From NCBI GenBank assembly GCA_030998015.1, contig JARWMV010000067.1, forward strand, positions 20,170-84,169: a stretch of DNA of 64,000 nt, given 5' to 3'. The stretch's first letter is position 1; every line of letters begins with the position of its first letter. The translations under genes and the position numbers were made by a program. A model generated the notes under the pieces. That model saw only the letters and a list, made by a program, of their open reading frames with translations. It was not told the DNA's origin and searched no databases. Positions 41,243-50,915 of the stretch are shown here, piece after piece. This DNA is from Ceratorhiza oryzae-sativae (Eukaryota; Basidiomycota; Agaricomycetes; Cantharellales; Ceratobasidiaceae).

Positions 41243-41372
41243 TTCTAAACGGGGTTATTCTATACGAATTCCCTCTCGATCACTTTCCACTCTTCAATCT
41301 ATTGTTGCTCCTCACATTTTCCCTAGCCTGTTATATAAAATCGGTATGTAATAGTTACATTTAACATAACTG

Positions 41373-41474
41373 CTTTCTCAACACAATGTAGCTTTATTCC
41401 ACTTAGTAAACCACGCTTTCTTCAAGAGTTTACTATTCTTATCTGCAGGTGCAATTATTCACGCTATGGCAGAT
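41373..41474 (+). CDS. nad5: NADH dehydrogenase subunit 5, exon 5 (codons 319-352)
   Basis: Reads [20 protein letters not shown] then [14 protein letters not shown], including the [13 protein letters not shown] helix with the conserved His and Lys of the family. Joins in frame to exon 4. It ends at GAT (41474, a T), followed by CAATAAGCC. The family continues QQDLRRLGG, but no later exon is found in the unit. About the last 45% of NAD5 (full length is usually near 650 residues) is therefore missing. Confidence 0.95.
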
Positions 41475-42022
41475 CAATAAGCCAGTGTGTTCGCACACGA
41501 AATGTTGTAATACTGCCAAACTCCGGGCAATTCCTAAAGCTTAAGTTACAGCGAGTAAAAGGGTAACCTTTGAAAGTACGATAGAGTAATTATCTATCTA
41601 TGGACAATGTTCCGATGTAATGAGACTCAAGATGATCGAAAGTGAAATGGATCTTCGCGGAACTAAAATCCTTACGGTTAAACCGTTGGCAGTGCCACTT
41701 CAAATCAAGTTTGATTTCATCCGAAGTGACTGCTGAATTTTTTGTTTAATTTATTAAGGATAAAAGCGCATCGACTAAAAGGTAGTAGTGTCTACACGGG
41801 ATCAAAAATCTCGCATTAAATTAAGTAACTTGCTTATAAGTGTAGAATTAAGATATAGTCAGACCCCATACGAAAGTATGAAAAACCTGTAAAACCTAAG
41901 GAACGGCCAGTAACAGTTTCTCTAGATACTGTCCTGTTCTATATATTTAAAGGTTTCAATGCGGTAAGATAACATCAAGCTGTGAGGATACAAGTCTAAT
42001 TTTGCTAAAGTATATAATAATG
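41475..42022 (+). ncRNA. nad5 intron 5, 5' part (group IA-like) without a 3' exon
   Basis: Core pieces: CTCCGGGCAATTCCTAAAGC at ~41521, R CATCGACTAAAAGGTAG at ~41769, S AAGATATAGTCAGACC at ~41851. The layout closely resembles intron 1. No nad5 exon 6 was found between here and nad4L or axis 2, so the 3' boundary is unknown. This is either a trans-splicing half-intron or the edge of a rearrangement. Confidence 0.75.
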
Positions 42023-42231
42023 CCCCCGCTCTATCGGCTAAAATCTTAGGTGTAACCCAAGATTTCAGCCGCCCTGCCTAGAGAACTGCGCTTTAGCGCA
42101 CGTCTTGGCAGGGGTAATAAAGCGGAGGGTCAACGACCCGTGGGCATTGTTAACGAGGCCGCGTTCGCGGCGAGCCGCGCGCACGCCAGGGCCGCCTTGG
42201 CAAGCCAAGGCGTTCGCAGGCGTGCACGGGT
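42023..42231 (-). mobile_element. Family L composite (L3)
   Basis: Inverted L copy between the intron 5 core and the unrecognised minus-strand frame; no family A next to it. Confidence 0.82.
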
Positions 42232-42234
42232 AAT

Positions 42235-42461
42235 AATAATTTTACGGGAAAATTTACTCCTTTGATTCCAATCCGATGCCCACCTGCTAAAACTTTATAT
42301 TGGATTTCACTTACCCTCAGACGGCAGATTCCTACTCGCAATCCTTCTACCATAGGCCCGGACTGAGTAGCGCCAAGGAGGTCGACAAACAAACCCTTAG
42401 TTGGTCTTGAATTATTAAATTCCGTGATTTTTGATAAAAGAGACGGTAATGTCAACAACAC
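42235..42461 (-). other. Unrecognised open reading frame on the opposite strand
   Basis: Reads MLLTLPSLLSKITEFNNSRP, then TKGLFVDLLGATQSGPMVEG, then LRVGICRLRVSEIQYKVLAG and GHRIGIKGVNFPVK before running into L3. It is free of GC elements over 75 codons and more GC-rich than the HEGs. I do not recognise the family. It is flanked by L3 and K2. The plus strand shows no better candidate. Confidence 0.35.
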
Positions 42462-42508
42462 TTAATTTATTACGTTGAATCTAGCTGAACTGTAAATAAG
42501 TTAAGTAA

Positions 42509-42549
42509 GCCCGTAGGGCCCAAAACCACCGTAAAGGTGTTTTTGGAAG
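42509..42549 (+). repeat. Family K hairpin
   Basis: GCCCGTAGGGC followed by CCAAAACCACCGTAAAGGTG-type stem; 260 bases upstream of nad4L. Confidence 0.72.
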
Positions 42550-42625
42550 CAATTTTTCATTGCACGCATTACTAAATGTGACCAATTTCGGTTGGTCAAC
42601 AACAATTTAGTCTGCCCATAAGGAT

Positions 42626-42797
42626 CCGCGCGCGTTAGTTGCTGGTGGGACTTGTCCCACCAACCAACGTGAGCAATCGCAACCGTTTGCGATTGCTAGT
42701 GCGCGGCATAATATCGATATTTAGCCGCCGGCTGAAAATGACGAACGGTCGTCATTTTCTACGAGGGAATCTTTAGGATTCCCTCTAACGCCGGCGG
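42626..42797 (+). mobile_element. Family A element upstream of nad4L
   Basis: Ends 10 bases before the nad4L ATG. It would lie in the 5' leader of that mRNA. Confidence 0.9.
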
Positions 42798-42807
42798 AAT
42801 TTAAATT

Positions 42808-42939
42808 ATGATTTTTTTAATGTTTTTAATTGGAATTTTGGGATTTATATTAAATAGAAAAAATATTGCCCTATCAGTCAGTTCCATCGAGACAATGATA
42901 CTAGCTGTATCATTTCTTGTTTTAATTAGTTCTTTTGGT
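42808..42939 (+). CDS. nad4L: NADH dehydrogenase subunit 4L, exon 1 (codons 1-44)
   Basis: NAD4L is a small membrane subunit of complex I. The reading MIFLMFLIGILGFILNRKNI then ALSVSSIETMILAVSFLVLI, SSFG matches the family N-terminus, including the FLIGILGFILNRKNI block and the conserved Glu in SSIET. The family continues with roughly FDDIIGQTFAIYII. Here it goes LGVP into a family A element, so an intron probably starts after SSFG; the 3' limit is uncertain by a few codons. Just after that A comes AIAGA, which could match the later family motif AIAGAES, but about 15 residues between are absent. In most fungi nad4L lies directly before nad5; here it follows nad5 exon 5. Confidence 0.85.
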
Positions 42940-42949
42940 CTCGGTGTAC

Positions 42950-43121
42950 CCGCGCGCGTTAGTTGCTGGTGGGACTTGTCCCACCAACCAACGTGAGCAA
43001 TCGCAACCGTTTGCGATTGCTAGTGCGCGGCATAATATCGATATTTAGCCGCCGGCTGAAAATGACGAACGGTCGTCATTTTCTACGAGGGAATCTTTAG
43101 GATTCCCTCTAACGCCGGCGG
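42950..43121 (+). mobile_element. Family A element directly after nad4L exon 1
   Basis: Begins 10 bases after the last codon that matches the NAD4L family. It is the closest approach of an element to a nad exon. Confidence 0.9.
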
Positions 43122-43362
43122 GCTATAGCAGGAGCATTGTGGGTAATTATTTTTAATTTAGTCATTGCAACTATTACGTTATTCTTGTTTATTTTTGAAG
43201 AACCCTTTTTTGTTTTAAGTACCCTTCTTGATAAAACTTTATTAGTTGAATTTCCTGAAATTGATTCAACAACTCTTATGGCCCTTTCACCCTACTTTGT
43301 CACTGGTTTTTGTGACGCTGAGTCTTGTTTTAATGTCTCGGTATCCAAAAGGATTAAATCAA

Positions 43363-43474
43363 TAGCCCCCCAATGCGTTACCAAGCCTGTAAGGCACGCC
43401 CTACGGGCCAGCGTATTGGGGGGCTATCACCCCCCCAAACAATGCAGCGTAGCTGCATTAGTTTGGGGGGTCAA
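43363..43474. mobile_element. Family C double hairpin C9 in HEG-i
   Basis: Includes a K-type GCCCTACGGGC inside the first hairpin. TCAA flanks both ends; removal with one copy rejoins RIKSTVGY. Confidence 0.8.
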
Positions 43475-43554
43475 CTGTTGGATATGTTGTACAAGCGAGG
43501 TTTGTCATAGAACTTCAGTTAAGTGATATAGATTTATTGTTTAAAATACAATCT

Positions 43555-43726
43555 CCGCGCGCGTTAGTTGCTGGTGGGACTTGTCCCACCAACCAACGTG
43601 AGCAATCGCAACCGTTTGCGATTGCTAGTGCGCGGCATAATATCGATATTTAGCCGCCGGCTGAAAATGACGAACGGTCGTCATTTTCTACGAGGGAATC
43701 TTTAGGATTCCCTCTAACGCCGGCGG
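43555..43726 (+). mobile_element. Family A element in HEG-i
   Basis: Full copy between LFKIQS and GIGTVTKD. Confidence 0.9.
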
Positions 43727-43900
43727 GGGGATTGGGACAGTCACAAAAGATCCTGTAAAAAATGTTTGCCGATTTAGTGTTGTAAGTATCAAAGATATTA
43801 ATAATTTAATTATTCCTCATTTTACTGAATACCCTTTACAAAGTGCTAAATCCGTAGATTTTTCTATATGGGCACAAATTGTGAAATTACTAAATGATAA

Positions 43901-43941
43901 AGCCCGTAGGGCCCAAAACCACCGTAAAGGTGTTTTTGGAA
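43901..43941 (+). repeat. Family K hairpin in HEG-i
   Basis: Same sequence as at 42509, between IVKLLNDK and HLTLAGL. Confidence 0.72.
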
Positions 43942-44144
43942 ACACCTTACACTGGCGGGGTTACATCAGATTGTGTCTCTTAAAGCAACACTAAATTTTG
44001 GATTATCTGAAAATTTGAAAAAGGAATTTCCTAATCTAAGTGTATTAGAAAGACCCAACTATAGCCCTGACAACACCATTTTAAATCCTGATTGGATTAG
44101 TGGGTTTGTGGAAGGGGAGCCTATTACACAATCAATAGTTTTTA

Positions 44145-44273
44145 ACCTCGACTGTGGGCGGCTTTAGCCGCCCACAGGCTCCGGCCCCTCCAAACAATGC
44201 AGCGTAGCTGCACATGTTTGGGGGGCAGAAGTCTGCGGTCGTGTTCCTGGAACAAGACCACAGACGAGGTAGA
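44145..44273. mobile_element. Composite hairpin cluster in HEG-i
   Basis: Three hairpins in a row: CTGTGGGCGGC/GCCGCCCACAG, a C hairpin, and GTCTGCGGTCGTG/CAAGACCACAGAC. They follow the second LAGLIDADG motif. Confidence 0.75.
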
Positions 44274-44387
44274 AATAGTAATTCAAGTTTTTTATGTCAA
44301 ATAAAAATGCCTTTAATCAGAAATGGTAGTAAAATACCAATTGACCTATTAGGTGCAATCATTCTCTTTGAGAATGTGATATTTAGG

Positions 44388-44445
44388 ACTCTGATTCCGA
44401 GGTAGCCTGGAACCTCTGGGGTCCAGGCTACCTCGCAATACCTTG
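44388..44445 (+). mobile_element. Family I hairpin after HEG-i
   Basis: Inverted form of the copy at 33229. The flanking GACTCTGATTCCGAG is shared with it. Confidence 0.78.
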
Positions 44446-44472
44446 AAACTAATCTTAGTTACGAGGCTGACT

Positions 44473-44694
44473 CCGCGCGCGTTAGTTGCTGGTGGGACTT
44501 GTCCCACCAACCAACGTGAGCAATCGCAACCGTTTGCGATTGCTAGTGCGCGGCATAATATCGATATTTAGCCGCCGGCTGAAAATGACGAACGGTCGTC
44601 ATTTTCTACGAGGGAATCTTTATGGGAGGTAGCCTGGACCATGAGACTCATGGTCAAGGCTACCTCATCTGAGGATTCCCTCTAACGCCGGCGG
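44473..44694 (+). mobile_element. Family A element with nested hairpin near axis 2
   Basis: 222-nt copy. The next element outward is the half-A that forms axis 2. Confidence 0.9.
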
Positions 44695-44802
44695 AGTCTT
44701 GTTCTGAAGTTTTAGGGTAGAGATTTGATCTTTATCTAGAAACATGCCGTTTTGTATGGAACACTAGTGCTTTACAGTAAAAAGCCAACCGTGGTTTAGC
44801 GT
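44695..44802. other. Flank of axis 2, no gene
   Basis: 108 bases without a recognisable feature between a nested family A copy and the axis hairpin. It is mirrored exactly at 44921-45028. Confidence 0.6.
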
Positions 44803-44920
44803 CCGCGCGCGTTAGTTGCTGGTGGGACTTGTCCCACCAACCAACGTGAGCAATCGCAAACGGTTGCGATTGCTCACGTTGGTTGGTGGGACAAGTCCCA
44901 CCAGCAACTAACGCGCGCGG
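44803..44920. repeat. Axis 2: half family A element folded on itself
   Basis: The first domain of a family A element runs from CCGCGCGCG into its second arm (GCAATCGCAA). It turns in a four-base loop (ACGG) and returns as the reverse complement. The loop itself is not self-complementary, as expected for a hairpin turn. The flanks match as inverted copies out to at least 3.5 kb. Confidence 0.92.
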
Positions 44921-45319
44921 ACGCTAAACCACGGTTGGCTTTTTACTGTAAAGCACTAGTGTTCCATACAAAACGGCATGTTTCTAGATAAAGATCAAAT
45001 CTCTACCCTAAAACTTCAGAACAAGACTCCGCCGGCGTTAGAGGGAATCCTCAGATGAGGTAGCCTTGACCATGAGTCTCATGGTCCAGGCTACCTCCCA
45101 TAAAGATTCCCTCGTAGAAAATGACGACCGTTCGTCATTTTCAGCCGGCGGCTAAATATCGATATTATGCCGCGCACTAGCAATCGCAAACGGTTGCGAT
45201 TGCTCACGTTGGTTGGTGGGACAAGTCCCACCAGCAACTAACGCGCGCGGAGTCAGCCTCGTAACTAAGATTAGTTTCAAGGTATTGCGAGGTAGCCTGG
45301 ACCCCAGAGGTTCCAGGCT

Positions 45320-46601
45320 ACCTCGGAATCAGAGTCCTAAATATCACATTCTCAAAGAGAATGATTGCACCTAATAGGTCAATTGGTATTTTACTACCAT
45401 TTCTGATTAAAGGCATTTTTATTTGACATAAAAAACTTGAATTACTATTTCTACCTCGTCTGTGGTCTTGTTCCAGGAACACGACCGCAGACTTCTGCCC
45501 CCCAAACATGTGCAGCTACGCTGCATTGTTTGGAGGGGCCGGAGCCTGTGGGCGGCTAAAGCCGCCCACAGTCGAGGTTAAAAACTATTGATTGTGTAAT
45601 AGGCTCCCCTTCCACAAACCCACTAATCCAATCAGGATTTAAAATGGTGTTGTCAGGGCTATAGTTGGGTCTTTCTAATACACTTAGATTAGGAAATTCC
45701 TTTTTCAAATTTTCAGATAATCCAAAATTTAGTGTTGCTTTAAGAGACACAATCTGATGTAACCCCGCCAGTGTAAGGTGTTTCCAAAAACACCTTTACG
45801 GTGGTTTTGGGCCCTACGGGCTTTATCATTTAGTAATTTCACAATTTGTGCCCATATAGAAAAATCTACGGATTTAGCACTTTGTAAAGGGTATTCAGTA
45901 AAATGAGGAATAATTAAATTATTAATATCTTTGATACTTACAACACTAAATCGGCAAACATTTTTTACAGGATCTTTTGTGACTGTCCCAATCCCCCCGC
46001 CGGCGTTAGAGGGAATCCTAAAGATTCCCTCGTAGAAAATGACGACCGTTCGTCATTTTCAGCCGGCGGCTAAATATCGATATTATGCCGCGCACTAGCA
46101 ATCGCAAACGGTTGCGATTGCTCACGTTGGTTGGTGGGACAAGTCCCACCAGCAACTAACGCGCGCGGAGATTGTATTTTAAACAATAAATCTATATCAC
46201 TTAACTGAAGTTCTATGACAAACCTCGCTTGTACAACATATCCAACAGTTGACCCCCCAAACTAATGCAGCTACGCTGCATTGTTTGGGGGGGTGATAGC
46301 CCCCCAATACGCTGGCCCGTAGGGCGTGCCTTACAGGCTTGGTAACGCATTGGGGGGCTATTGATTTAATCCTTTTGGATACCGAGACATTAAAACAAGA
46401 CTCAGCGTCACAAAAACCAGTGACAAAGTAGGGTGAAAGGGCCATAAGAGTTGTTGAATCAATTTCAGGAAATTCAACTAATAAAGTTTTATCAAGAAGG
46501 GTACTTAAAACAAAAAAGGGTTCTTCAAAAATAAACAAGAATAACGTAATAGTTGCAATGACTAAATTAAAAATAATTACCCACAATGCTCCTGCTATAG
46601 C
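45320..46601 (-). pseudogene. HEG-i, arm 3 copy
   Basis: Mirror of 43122-44403. Confidence 0.8.
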
Positions 46602-46783
46602 CCGCCGGCGTTAGAGGGAATCCTAAAGATTCCCTCGTAGAAAATGACGACCGTTCGTCATTTTCAGCCGGCGGCTAAATATCGATATTATGCCGCGCAC
46701 TAGCAATCGCAAACGGTTGCGATTGCTCACGTTGGTTGGTGGGACAAGTCCCACCAGCAACTAACGCGCGCGGGTACACCGAG

Positions 46784-46915
46784 ACCAAAAGAACTAATTA
46801 AAACAAGAAATGATACAGCTAGTATCATTGTCTCGATGGAACTGACTGATAGGGCAATATTTTTTCTATTTAATATAAATCCCAAAATTCCAATTAAAAA
46901 CATTAAAAAAATCAT
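46784..46915 (-). CDS. nad4L: nad4L exon 1, arm 3 copy
   Basis: Mirror of 42808-42939. Confidence 0.85.
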
Positions 46916-47261
46916 AATTTAAATTCCGCCGGCGTTAGAGGGAATCCTAAAGATTCCCTCGTAGAAAATGACGACCGTTCGTCATTTTCAGCCGGCGGCT
47001 AAATATCGATATTATGCCGCGCACTAGCAATCGCAAACGGTTGCGATTGCTCACGTTGGTTGGTGGGACAAGTCCCACCAGCAACTAACGCGCGCGGATC
47101 CTTATGGGCAGACTAAATTGTTGTTGACCAACCGAAATTGGTCACATTTAGTAATGCGTGCAATGAAAAATTGCTTCCAAAAACACCTTTACGGTGGTTT
47201 TGGGCCCTACGGGCTTACTTAACTTATTTACAGTTCAGCTAGATTCAACGTAATAAATTAA

Positions 47262-47488
47262 GTGTTGTTGACATTACCGTCTCTTTTATCAAAAATCACG
47301 GAATTTAATAATTCAAGACCAACTAAGGGTTTGTTTGTCGACCTCCTTGGCGCTACTCAGTCCGGGCCTATGGTAGAAGGATTGCGAGTAGGAATCTGCC
47401 GTCTGAGGGTAAGTGAAATCCAATATAAAGTTTTAGCAGGTGGGCATCGGATTGGAATCAAAGGAGTAAATTTTCCCGTAAAATTATT
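47262..47488 (+). other. Unrecognised open reading frame, arm 3 copy
   Basis: Mirror of 42235-42461. Confidence 0.35.
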
Positions 47489-48248
47489 ATTACCCGTGCA
47501 CGCCTGCGAACGCCTTGGCTTGCCAAGGCGGCCCTGGCGTGCGCGCGGCTCGCCGCGAACGCGGCCTCGTTAACAATGCCCACGGGTCGTTGACCCTCCG
47601 CTTTATTACCCCTGCCAAGACGTGCGCTAAAGCGCAGTTCTCTAGGCAGGGCGGCTGAAATCTTGGGTTACACCTAAGATTTTAGCCGATAGAGCGGGGG
47701 CATTATTATATACTTTAGCAAAATTAGACTTGTATCCTCACAGCTTGATGTTATCTTACCGCATTGAAACCTTTAAATATATAGAACAGGACAGTATCTA
47801 GAGAAACTGTTACTGGCCGTTCCTTAGGTTTTACAGGTTTTTCATACTTTCGTATGGGGTCTGACTATATCTTAATTCTACACTTATAAGCAAGTTACTT
47901 AATTTAATGCGAGATTTTTGATCCCGTGTAGACACTACTACCTTTTAGTCGATGCGCTTTTATCCTTAATAAATTAAACAAAAAATTCAGCAGTCACTTC
48001 GGATGAAATCAAACTTGATTTGAAGTGGCACTGCCAACGGTTTAACCGTAAGGATTTTAGTTCCGCGAAGATCCATTTCACTTTCGATCATCTTGAGTCT
48101 CATTACATCGGAACATTGTCCATAGATAGATAATTACTCTATCGTACTTTCAAAGGTTACCCTTTTACTCGCTGTAACTTAAGCTTTAGGAATTGCCCGG
48201 AGTTTGGCAGTATTACAACATTTCGTGTGCGAACACACTGGCTTATTG

Positions 48249-48350
48249 ATCTGCCATAGCGTGAATAATTGCACCTGCAGATAAGAATAGTAAACTCTTG
48301 AAGAAAGCGTGGTTTACTAAGTGGAATAAAGCTACATTGTGTTGAGAAAG
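48249..48350 (-). CDS. nad5: nad5 exon 5, arm 3 copy
   Basis: Mirror of 41373-41474; the only second copy of this exon, as arm 1 starts just beyond it. Confidence 0.94.
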
Positions 48351-48371
48351 CAGTTATGTTAAATGTAACTA

Positions 48372-49991
48372 TTACATACCGATTTTATATAACAGGCTAG
48401 GGAAAATGTGAGGAGCAACAATAGATTGAAGAGTGGAAAGTGATCGAGAGGGAATTCGTATAGAATAACCCCGTTTAGAATACCTCCGCGCTCTTTGATC
48501 GCCCGCAGGGCGGCCTAAGCGCGGAGGGTTTGTCACGCGGCCTCGATAACCATACCCCTCGGGTCAACAGCATGTATTTATATATAAATACAATGCTGGT
48601 TGACCCTAAGCGGGGGTTATGAAGAGCAGACTCCAAACCAAATTTATCAAGTAATAATTTTCGAAGAAGTTCAACTTCTTCTAGTGTAAAATTATCTAAA
48701 ACCCCGTGATGGTTAACCAGCACGGACTATAACCCTATCCAACGCTCTCTGATCGCGCCTTTAGGCGCGGCCTAAGCGCTGAGGACTCCTAAATTGGGGG
48801 TGATTTGCGCAGGCAAATCTACACCCCCAATTTGGGGTTTTATACCAGGAGTTCGCTTTTTTTTTATTGAATCCACCATCATCGCAAATCCAATAACCGA
48901 GGCCCGAGGGTGTCAACAGATTTGCGATATTAGCTGGTACAACTTTAACACCGTCCTGGTAAAAAATATTTAAAAACTCACCAAAACAAGGTAAAGCGTA
49001 AGTTCCAAAATATATTGCTTTATAAACTTTCCCCGAGACTTTAAGCTTAAAAGTTTGTGTTTTTGGACCTGAAGGACAAAATTCTCCGCGCGCGTTAGTT
49101 GCTGGTGGGACTTGTCCCACCAACCAACGTGAGCAATCGCAACCGTTTGCGATTGCTAGTGCGCGGCATAATATCGATATTTAGCCGCCGGCTGAAAATG
49201 ACGAACGGTCGTCATTTTCTACGAGGGAATCTTTAGGATTCCCTCTAACGCCGGCGGGCTCATACAAGTGAAACAGGTAATCTTCATGTACAGCTCCTTG
49301 TCTAAACCTTAAACATGGATTTATACCTAACCTTCGGTTGTTAACATTAAGGTCACCAAGTATGAGACCAACCAAGATGTCTTTCAATTGGGGTGAAAGA
49401 GTAAATTGCAATTTTTCAGATTCAGTTAACCGGCGTGACACTAAACCCTCTCGAGGTTTTAATAATGGTAAAGAAGAGAGTACTACACAATATCCAATTG
49501 GCTGAATGTTTTCGACATTAAATGATATTGCAACGGCACATAGTAACGGAATAATTATTACCCGTGCACGCCTGCGAACGCCTTGGCTTGCCAAGGCGGC
49601 CCTGGCGTGCGCGCGGCTCGCCGCGAACGCGGCCTCGTTAACAATGCCCACGGGTCGTTGACCCTCCGCTTTATTACCCCTGCCAAGACGTGCGCTAAAG
49701 CGCAGTTCTCTAGGCAGGGCGGCTGAAATCTTGGGTTACACCTAAGATTTTAGCCGATAGAGCGGGGGCCCGCGCGCGTTAGTTGCTGGTGGGACTTGTC
49801 CCACCAACCAACGTGAGCAATCGCAACCGTTTGCGATTGCTAGTGCGCGGCATAATATCGATATTTAGCCGCCGGCTGAAAATGACGAACGGTCGTCATT
49901 TTCTACGAGGGAATCTTTAGGATTCCCTCTAACGCCGGCGGAAAATTAACAAAAGAGTTATTCGAAAAAAAGATTTGAATAAATAAAACAT
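48372..49991 (-). pseudogene. HEG-h, arm 3 copy
   Basis: Complete mirror of 39732-41351. Confidence 0.84.
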
Positions 49992-50443
49992 TTATATGAA
50001 ATTAGTATAGTGATAACCTACGGTAAGGCCTTACCACGGATCTATGGGTCAGCGATAGCGATAGATTCGGCTTATTAATTCTTCCAACTCTCTGATCGCG
50101 CCTTTAGGCGCGGCCTAAGCGCTGAGGACTGATAGTTAGACCAAAGTTTGTCAAAATCAACTCGGGGTTAGGTCCCTTACAGGGACCAACCCCGGAGGCA
50201 GGGCTCCCGGAAAAATCCGCAGAGCTCCCACACTCTTAGAGAGCGGGGGTTATATTGATTGATCAAGCGCGCCATAGAATCCCTAACGCGGAGAGTCAAT
50301 CAATGAATTTTAACATTATTCCAATGTTAAAATTTTATAACTACAATCACTTTTATAGCGATTTGTGAACAGAGTGACTCGACCTGCTCCTCGACCGTGA
50401 CCGTCAAAGCCAGCATCTCTAATAAAAAAATATATTCCATAAG

Positions 50444-50915
50444 CTAGAGGGGGTTTATTTTATATTGCATACCGTCGCGTTGGGACCGCCCGAATGGTTT
50501 CCAAAAACACCTCCAAACATGTGCAGCTACGCTGCATTGTTTGGGGGTGGTTTTGGAGGTATAAAGCGCATTTCGGGCGTCCCCAGCGCGGCCGGCGCGG
50601 CCGAGAGTGCATGATTTGGTGTCCCATTGATGGGACGCCAAATCTACATGCATTCTCGAGTGGATGAATGAATATGCGGACCAATCAATGTAACTAGCTC
50701 ATTAAATTTAGATTTGGGCATTTATACTCTATATTGGTCTTTAATGCCATTTTTGTGTAAAGCAGTATTTAAATCAAACTTAGTATTAAGTATAGAGGAT
50801 AAATATTTACTATCTTCAAGTGAGAAATTATCAGTACAAAAATAAAAAGCTCCTTTATTAAAAAAGCCATCATCCATAGCGAAATAGGCTAAGCTTAAAG
50901 GTGTTAGCAAATCAA
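50444..50915 (-). pseudogene. HEG-g, arm 3 copy
   Basis: Mirror of 38808-39279, with the same TAA. Confidence 0.82.

Larger units (their letters stand above)
39732..41351 (+). pseudogene. HEG-h: nearly complete LAGLIDADG (type 2) endonuclease, interrupted
   Basis: Starts MFYLFKSFFRITLLLIF. After A and L2 it continues IIIPLLCAVAISFNVENIQP, LPLLKPREGLVSRR, first motif LKDILVGLILGDLNVNNRR, LRFRQGAVHEDYLFHLYE, (family A), EFCPSGPKTQTFKLKVSGK, YALPCFGEFLNIFYQDGVK, second motif LGYWICDDGGFNKKKA, (G4), NFTLEEVELLRKLLLDKFGL, (partial B and F), and the tail SLSTLQSIVAPHIFPSLLYK-IGM, stop. Both catalytic motifs are intact. The A between HLYE and EFCPSG keeps phase (174 bases between flanking codons) but contains stops. 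HEG-h ends 21 bases before exon 5. Confidence 0.85.
37412..41372 (+). ncRNA. nad5 intron 4 (group IB) with two HEGs
   Basis: Core pieces: AAATGCTATCAAATGCTTGA at ~37432, then a D/F GC composite inserted within the core (37459-37600), then P/Q AAATAAGCAGG at ~37606, R CCTCAGAGACTA at ~37625, S GAGATATAGTCC at ~37669. HEG-g (truncated) and HEG-h follow. The intron ends in G at 41372 before CTTTCTCAACAC. Confidence 0.82.
43122..44403 (+). pseudogene. HEG-i: LAGLIDADG (type 1) endonuclease in nad4L, interrupted
   Basis: A hydrophobic lead-in (LWVIIFNLVIATITLFLFIF) is followed by the first motif LSPYFVTGFCDAESCFNVSV. After C9 it continues TVGYVVQARFVIELQLSDID, then (A) GIGTVTKDPVKNVCRFSVVS, FTEYPLQSAKSVDFSIWAQI, (K3) HLTLAGLHQIVSLKATLNFG, LSVLERPNYSPDNTILNPDW and the second motif ISGFVEGE. 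Beyond this a composite GC insertion intervenes. The following GRNSNSSFLCQIKMPLIRNG is not clearly LAGLIDADG. Removing C9 with one TCAA copy rejoins RIKSTVGYVV in frame. The 3' end is not reached before axis 2. Confidence 0.8.
20662..44861 (+). repeat. Complete 24.2 kb mitochondrial unit
   Basis: The only full copy of the repeating unit, bounded by two axes of inverted symmetry. It holds nad5 exons 1-5, the start of nad4L, six group I intron cores (one orphan), nine HEGs or HEG remnants, and dozens of GC-rich hairpin elements. I saw no tRNA or rRNA gene, so this is not a complete mitochondrial genome. Confidence 0.95.

Noticed and set aside
43122..43136. AIAGA after the family A copy as a second nad4L exon
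   Set aside because: Only five residues match, about 15 expected residues are missing, and the phase does not fit removal of the element.
21239..44920. Family A domains as tRNA genes (cloverleaf-like)
   Set aside because: Only two arms per domain, no TPsiC-like or anticodon-loop consensus and no acceptor-length stem; more like element structure.
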